Below, piece by piece: positions 6,215-9,329 of a DNA stretch of 9,329 nt (position 1 is its first letter; each line of letters opens with the position of its first letter). The stretch is taken from positions 2,747-12,075 of the forward strand of contig PLKU01000317.1 in the NCBI GenBank assembly GCA_003140705.1, read 5' to 3'. The notes under the pieces were generated by a model that was given only the letters and a program-made list of their open reading frames with translations, was not told the origin of the DNA and ran no database searches. This DNA is from Acidobacteriaceae bacterium. GTDB lineage: Bacteria > Acidobacteriota > Terriglobia > Terriglobales > Acidobacteriaceae. The position numbers and the translations under genes were made by a program.

Positions 6215-7648
6215 ATGTCTCAACTCTACGTCGCTGTTCTGGCCGTCATTGTGGTTGCCCTGCTGGCCGTCGCTCTTTACCGCACCTCCCAGGTCAAGAC
6301 CAAGGCCGACTACCTGGTGGCTGGCCGGTCTCTTCCTGCGGCGGTGCTGGTGCTCACACTGCTGACATCCTGGATTGGCGCTGGATCGTTGTTTGCGGGA
6401 GCGGAGAACGCGTACAAGAACGGTTTTGCCGCGCTGTGGCAACCAGCCGGAGGGTGGTTGGGGCTGCTGCTCATCTACTTCATTGCGCCCCGTGCCCGCA
6501 AGTTTGCGCAGTTCACGCTGCCTGACCTGCTCGAAGCACGCTACAACCAGACGGCGCGAGTGTTGGGCACCATCGCCATTGTCTTCGCGTATGTAGGAAT
6601 AACAAGCTACCAGTTCAAGGGTGGCGGCAACGTCCTCCACCTCATCTTTCCGGATACTGTTACGCCGGAACTGGGCGCTTACCTGATTGCAGGATTTGTG
6701 ATTGTCACGACGGCACTGGCCGGGATGTCTTCGATCGCCTACATGGACGTGGCGATTGGCTCGCTTGTGACCATTATCTGCATCATTGCCACACCGTATC
6801 TCTTCCTGAAAACGGGTGGATGGGCCGGACTCCATGCGGCCCTACCTCCATCGCACTTTCAAGTGCTGGGCAACCTGAGCCTTGTACGCGCATTGGAGTT
6901 CCTGGTGCCGACCATGCTGCTTATGCTCGGCAATCAGGTCATGTACCAGAAATTCTTCTCCGCAAAGTCGGAGAAGGACGCGAGCATCTCCGTCGTCGGC
7001 TGGATTCTGGGCACCCTGGTGCTGGAGACGCTGATCGTGGCCATCGCGGTGATTGGCTCGGCGCTCTATCCCACAGGAGAGGTTGCCCGGCAGGCCTACG
7101 AGATCATCCCTTACACGGCCCGCCACGGCCTGCCCGCATTCATGGGCGCGGTGCTGCTGGGAGCGGTTTTTGCCAAGGTCATCTCCACAGCCTCGAACTA
7201 TTTGTTTTCGCCTGCCTCCAACCTGATCGAAGACGTCTTTGTGCGTTACATGGCGCCTAACGCCTCGAACAAGCAGATCCTCATCATCTCTCGTCTCGCC
7301 GTTGTGCTGCTAGGCACCTGGGCGCTCTACCAGGCCATCTATGCACAAAGCATCCTGCAGAAAATGCTCTATGCCTACACCATCTACTCCGCCGCGCTGA
7401 CGCCGGTGGTGCTTGCGGCGTTCTATTCGAAGCGGGTCACTGCATGGGGTGCGGTAGCAGCAATTGGATCAGGCACTGTGGTTACTCTGGCCTGGGACTT
7501 TGAGGCTGTGCGAAGGCTTTTCCCGGCGATTCTCGCCGAGCGCGACGCCATTTTTCCAGCGCTGGCCGCTGCGCTGATTTCGATGGTTGCAGTGAGCCTG
7601 GTTACCCCGAAGCCAAGTGCGGAACAGCTGGCGAAATTTGCGGATTGA
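6215..7648 (+). CDS. Sodium:solute symporter (SSS) family transporter
   Basis: Encodes 477 residues with about 13 predicted membrane helices (roughly residues 4-22, 42-60, 71-91, 115-133, 153-171, 179-198, 226-243, 258-284, 305-329, 358-377, 385-403, 410-426, 447-464). The family hallmark DYLVAGRSLP is at 32-41, after the first helix. The helix 9 sequence with Ser324, Thr325 and Ser327 (ISTASNYLF) corresponds to the region that forms the Na2 sodium site in LeuT-fold symporters. The protein should bring a small solute into the cell with Na+. The substrate cannot be read from the sequence; sugars, amino acids, carboxylates and pantothenate are all transported in this family. ATG at 6215 is preceded by GAGG at 6201-6204, 10 nt away. 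The stop is 21 nt before the next gene, so co-transcription with the kinase-like gene is likely. Confidence 0.95.
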   Translation: MSQLYVAVLAVIVVALLAVALYRTSQVKTKADYLVAGRSLPAAVLVLTLLTSWIGAGSLFAGAENAYKNGFAALWQPAGGWLGLLLIYFIAPRARKFAQFTLPDLLEARYNQTARVLGTIAIVFAYVGITSYQFKGGGNVLHLIFPDTVTPELGAYLIAGFVIVTTALAGMSSIAYMDVAIGSLVTIICIIATPYLFLKTGGWAGLHAALPPSHFQVLGNLSLVRALEFLVPTMLLMLGNQVMYQKFFSAKSEKDASISVVGWILGTLVLETLIVAIAVIGSALYPTGEVARQAYEIIPYTARHGLPAFMGAVLLGAVFAKVISTASNYLFSPASNLIEDVFVRYMAPNASNKQILIISRLAVVLLGTWALYQAIYAQSILQKMLYAYTIYSAALTPVVLAAFYSKRVTAWGAVAAIGSGTVVTLAWDFEAVRRLFPAILAERDAIFPALAAALISMVAVSLVTPKPSAEQLAKFAD

Positions 7649-7669
7649 GATTCCTGCAATTTCGAAGTG

Positions 7670-8197
7670 ATGGAGGCGGTGACGACATCGTTGTTGATCA
7701 TTACGGGTTCGATGGGCGCAGGCAAATCAACTGTTCTGGGCGAGGCTTCAGACCTGCTTGCGTCCCGAAGGGTTGCTCATGCGGCGATCGACGTGGATGG
7801 GCTTGGGCTTGCACACCTTCCGTCTGCAGCCAGCAGCGACGAGTTGATACACAGCAACCTGCGATCTGTCTGCGAGAACTACCGAGCGGCCGGAGTGCAG
7901 CGATTCTTGTTGGCGTGCGCCATAGAAGACCGCGCCCAACTGGAACTCTGTCGGGCGGCGGCCTCAGCGACAGAAGTGGTGGTCTGCCGCCTGACTGCCA
8001 GCGTGGAAACGATGCAGAAGCGCGTGGGAATGCGCGAATCCGGCGTTTTGCATCGGGAGTTTGTGGCTCACGCTGCGAAATTGAATGGCATCCTCGACGG
8101 TGCGCAGTTGCAGGATTTTGTCATTGAGAATGAGGGCCGTGCTCTAACCGACGTCACAACGGAGATGCTGGTGAAAGCTGGGCGGATTGCAAACTGA
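7670..8197 (+). CDS. Small P-loop NTPase, probable kinase of unknown substrate
   Basis: Encodes 175 residues. A Walker A loop, GSMGAGKST, is at residues 13-21 right after a beta-strand (LLIIT), as in small nucleotide, shikimate and gluconate kinases. Asp41 and Asp43 (AAIDVDGLG) at the end of the second strand could bind substrate or Mg. VVVCRLTAS (103-111) followed by Arg118 and Arg122 resembles the last core strand plus lid arginines of P-loop kinases. There is no ATPase-type Walker B/sensor layout, so kinase is more likely than AAA+ ATPase. The start could be GTG 7667, ATG 7670 or GTG 7679; I chose ATG 7670, but no ribosome site decides between them. It follows the SSS transporter by 21 nt, so one possible job is to phosphorylate the imported solute; this is inference only. 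Confidence 0.85.
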   Translation: MEAVTTSLLIITGSMGAGKSTVLGEASDLLASRRVAHAAIDVDGLGLAHLPSAASSDELIHSNLRSVCENYRAAGVQRFLLACAIEDRAQLELCRAAASATEVVVCRLTASVETMQKRVGMRESGVLHREFVAHAAKLNGILDGAQLQDFVIENEGRALTDVTTEMLVKAGRIAN

Positions 8198-8302
8198 ACG
8201 ACTCCCATCCGCTGCGCCGGGGCTCCCAGGACTCCCCACGGTAAAAAACTCGTCCAGCCGTACGCGGACAGGCTTACACTGTCGGTGTCAGTCGGTGACG
8301 CC
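8198..8302. other. Spacer before the DUF503 gene
   Basis: This 105-nt gap contains TACACT at 8275-8280, a possible -10 box, but no matching -35 at 16-18 nt. A bulged GC stem at about 8218-8241 is followed by an A run rather than a T run, so it is not a plus-strand terminator. Confidence 0.3.
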
Positions 8303-8599
8303 ATGCCCGTCGCTCATCTCACACTGGAAATCCGCATTGAACACGCCCAGTCACTCAAGGACCGGCGCCAGGTGGTGCGCTCGCTGAAGGACCAGTTGAA
8401 GCAGGGATTCAACATCTCCGTGGCAGAGATGGATGAGGCCGTTCAGTACCAGTCGGCCACCGTAGGCGTGGTGGCCATCTCCCGTTCTCGCGACTACCTC
8501 CACGGTTTGATCGAGGAGGTGGAGCGCGCCGCGCGCCGAATGCTCAACGAGCTTGGGGCGGAGCTTGCCGATTCCTTCTGGGACTACGTCGAAAGCTGA
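8303..8599 (+). CDS. DUF503 / YlxP-like protein
   Basis: Encodes 98 residues with the pattern of the DUF503 family: a first strand with charged residues (HLTLEIRIEH), then AQSLKDRRQVVRSLKDQL, FNISVAEMD, and a strand-helix repeat (ATVGVVAISRSRDYLHGLIEEVERA). The whole matches a small ferredoxin-like alpha/beta fold. The cellular role of the family is not established. In several bacteria the gene sits between infB and rbfA, hinting at translation or ribosome assembly. Here it follows the kinase-like gene by 105 nt, and no rbfA is seen downstream. ATG 8303 is preferred over GTG 8285 because the conserved family sequence begins there. No strong Shine-Dalgarno sequence is visible. Confidence 0.88.
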   Translation: MPVAHLTLEIRIEHAQSLKDRRQVVRSLKDQLKQGFNISVAEMDEAVQYQSATVGVVAISRSRDYLHGLIEEVERAARRMLNELGAELADSFWDYVES

Positions 8600-8790
8600 G
8601 CAAGTTTCTGCTGGAGCGCTTCTCGGACCGATTCAACTACTGGTTGCCGGTCCCCGGGTGTCGCCTGGCGAAAGAGCCTCACTGTTGGATACCAAGGACC
8701 GTCTTCACGGTTGATCATCCAGCGCCAGTCATGCAAGTAGGACAGCAGGAGCCTTGTTTGCTTTGCAAGGGCCTAAGCAAGATGAGCAAC
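8600..8790. other. Non-coding stretch after DUF503
   Basis: No gene is supported. A small stem, ACCGT-CTTC-ACGGT, lies at 8698-8711 and lacks a T run. The right end is occupied by the hairpin at 8769-8800. Confidence 0.4.
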
Positions 8791-8800
8791 TTAGGTGCCC
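8769..8800 (-). terminator. Hairpin overlapping the stop codon of the small minus-strand ORF
   Basis: GGG-CCTAAG (8769-8777) pairs with CTTAGG-(TG)-CCC (8790-8800), giving nine base pairs with a two-base bulge and a 12-nt loop. It sits at the 3' end of the minus-strand ORF 8791-9024, whose TAA (8791-8793) is inside the stem. No T run follows on the minus strand, so if it terminates transcription it is not a canonical intrinsic terminator. Confidence 0.35.
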
Positions 8801-9024
8801 CCAGTGAGAATCAAGTCCAGGTGAGCCATTTGCGCAGCGGCGTAAGCCATGTCCTCAGTCGCGGGCGCCAGGTCAGTGATATTCGCTTTGATGTTGGCCA
8901 GGTCCGCTGCGGTAGGACCCATCTGCAGGGAGAAGAAGTAAACCTCGTGAAGATTGAAGAGCGGTTGCAACAGCGCGAGAAGGATGGAACGTGCCCAGTT
9001 TTTGGGGTGGCTTGCATTGCTCAT
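8791..9024 (-). CDS. Small hypothetical protein (77 aa)
   Basis: I do not recognise this protein. The N-terminal third is moderately hydrophobic (WARSILLALLQPLF, then VYFF). The C-terminal half is Ala-rich and looks helical (ADLANIKANITDLAP, then MAYAAAQMAHLDL), and the protein ends LTGGT. About 70% of third codon positions are G or C and there are no rare-looking codon clusters, which argues for real coding over the overlapping plus-strand frame (8644-9045), whose translation is rich in His, Cys, Arg and Gln. AGGA at 9034-9037 on the minus strand is 9 nt from the ATG. It runs convergent with the DUF503 gene. It could be a real small gene or the remnant of a longer one. Confidence 0.45.
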   Translation of the reverse strand: MSNASHPKNWARSILLALLQPLFNLHEVYFFSLQMGPTAADLANIKANITDLAPATEDMAYAAAQMAHLDLILTGGT

Positions 9025-9052
9025 CCACGCCAGTCCTGCGCGTAGTCCCCTT

Positions 9053-9080
9053 GGCGGCCAGTGCAGCCTGGCGGTTTTTT
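9053..9080 (+). terminator. Orphan plus-strand intrinsic terminator
   Basis: GCCAG (9057-9061) pairs with CTGGC (9068-9072) around TGCAGC, extended by weaker pairs outside a mismatch, and is followed by six Ts (9075-9080). It points along the plus strand, yet the nearest supported plus gene (DUF503) ends about 450 nt upstream. Confidence 0.5.
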
Positions 9081-9239
9081 CAGTCTGCTACGCCGACTGC
9101 GATGCAATTGAAGAGCCACCGGAGAAAGACGAGATTAGAAAAATCTGATGCGATCGCGATCTGGTGCCAGACCGCAATTCAGCCCTGCAACTCCTGAAAG
9201 TTCGATTTGTCTCAGCCGGACCAGTTGGGTTTGTGCGGG
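9081..9239. other. Gap before the minus-strand gene end
   Basis: No gene is supported. It contains overlapping palindromes GCGATCGC and GATCGCGATC at about 9150-9161, and an AT-rich stem AGATT-AGAAA-AATCT at about 9132-9146. No promoter for the small minus-strand ORF could be assigned. Confidence 0.35.
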
Positions 9240-9329
9240 CTATTGCGGCTTTTTGAATTCGAATGTTGCCAGGTTCATTTGGCCACCGGTGAGAATGTGA
9301 ACCGTGAGGACGTTCTTCCCTACGGGGAG
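9240..9329 (-). CDS. C-terminal end of a minus-strand protein, possibly a carbohydrate-binding (CBM6-like) domain
   Basis: On the minus strand the frame is open from the window end for 29 codons and closes at TAG (9240-9242). The peptide begins LPVGKNVLTVHILTGG and ends MNLATFEFKKPQ. The pattern of an alternating hydrophobic strand, a turn with paired glycines, then a strand ending in F-x-F is common at the end of jelly-roll carbohydrate-binding modules such as CBM6. Only the last strands are visible, so the family call is a guess; the coding call rests on this pattern and on the frame being open to the edge. Confidence 0.5.
   Translation of the reverse strand, partial: LPVGKNVLTVHILTGGQMNLATFEFKKPQ

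Noticed and set aside
6158..6835. Minus-strand 225-codon ORF opposite the transporter gene
   Set aside because: It is a GC-rich shadow of the clear SSS reading frame, and its product is Arg/Gln/His-rich without a fold-like pattern.
8644..9045. Plus-strand 133-codon ORF ending just before the terminator at 9053
   Set aside because: It starts at TTG without a ribosome site and its composition is rich in Cys, His, Arg and Gln. The opposite-strand frame at 8791-9024 looks more like coding sequence. The nearby terminator leaves slight doubt.
9213..9254. Stem AGCCG/CGGCT followed by TTTTT as a plus-strand terminator
   Set aside because: The stem is only 5 bp with a loop of about 30 nt, and it overlaps the end of the minus-strand coding region.

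Overview
The window looks like chromosomal DNA of a moderately GC-rich Acidobacteriota (Terriglobia/Acidobacteriaceae-like) bacterium. This placement is inferred from protein style, not from a marker gene. The clues are a kelch/chitobiase-type surface protein ending in the ACGGGGG-type tail that I associate with that phylum, a FliB-type lysine N-methylase, and the general codon use.

Layout. (1) 2-2020 (+): the 3' part of a large secreted or surface kelch-repeat protein with two chitobiase/hexosaminidase C-terminal-like domains and an Ig-like domain. The Ig-like domain appears to be split by a membrane/lipobox/poly-Gly module. (2) 2021-2488: non-coding and AT-richer, holding five perfect copies of a 9-bp direct repeat (TGCGGACAT) just upstream of (3) 2489-3724 (+), a Fic-family AMP-transferase-type protein with its own inhibitory-helix motif and a C-terminal helix-turn-helix. 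(4) 3725-4117: no gene, two strong hairpins. (5) 4118-4194 (-): initiator tRNA-fMet with encoded CCA and a recognisable promoter. (6) 4195-4762: no convincing gene. (7) 4763-6001 (+): a FliB-like lysine N-methylase gene broken by two single-base frameshifts in G runs and one in-frame TGA. (8) 6215-7648 (+): sodium:solute symporter family transporter, followed after 21 nt by (9) 7670-8197 (+), a small P-loop kinase-like protein; these two are probably co-transcribed. (10) 8303-8599 (+): DUF503/YlxP-like protein. (11) 8600-9329: a small uncharacterised minus-strand ORF (8791-9024), an orphan plus-strand terminator (9053-9080), and the last 29 codons of a minus-strand gene (9240-9329), possibly a carbohydrate-binding jelly-roll domain.

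The genes do not form one pathway. The clearest functional unit is the Fic gene with its upstream repeat array, which may be an autoregulated toxin-like or signalling locus. The second is the transporter/kinase pair. The broken methylase is either a recent pseudogene or, in part, a sequencing artefact. I saw no CRISPR array, transposase, integrase or phage gene.
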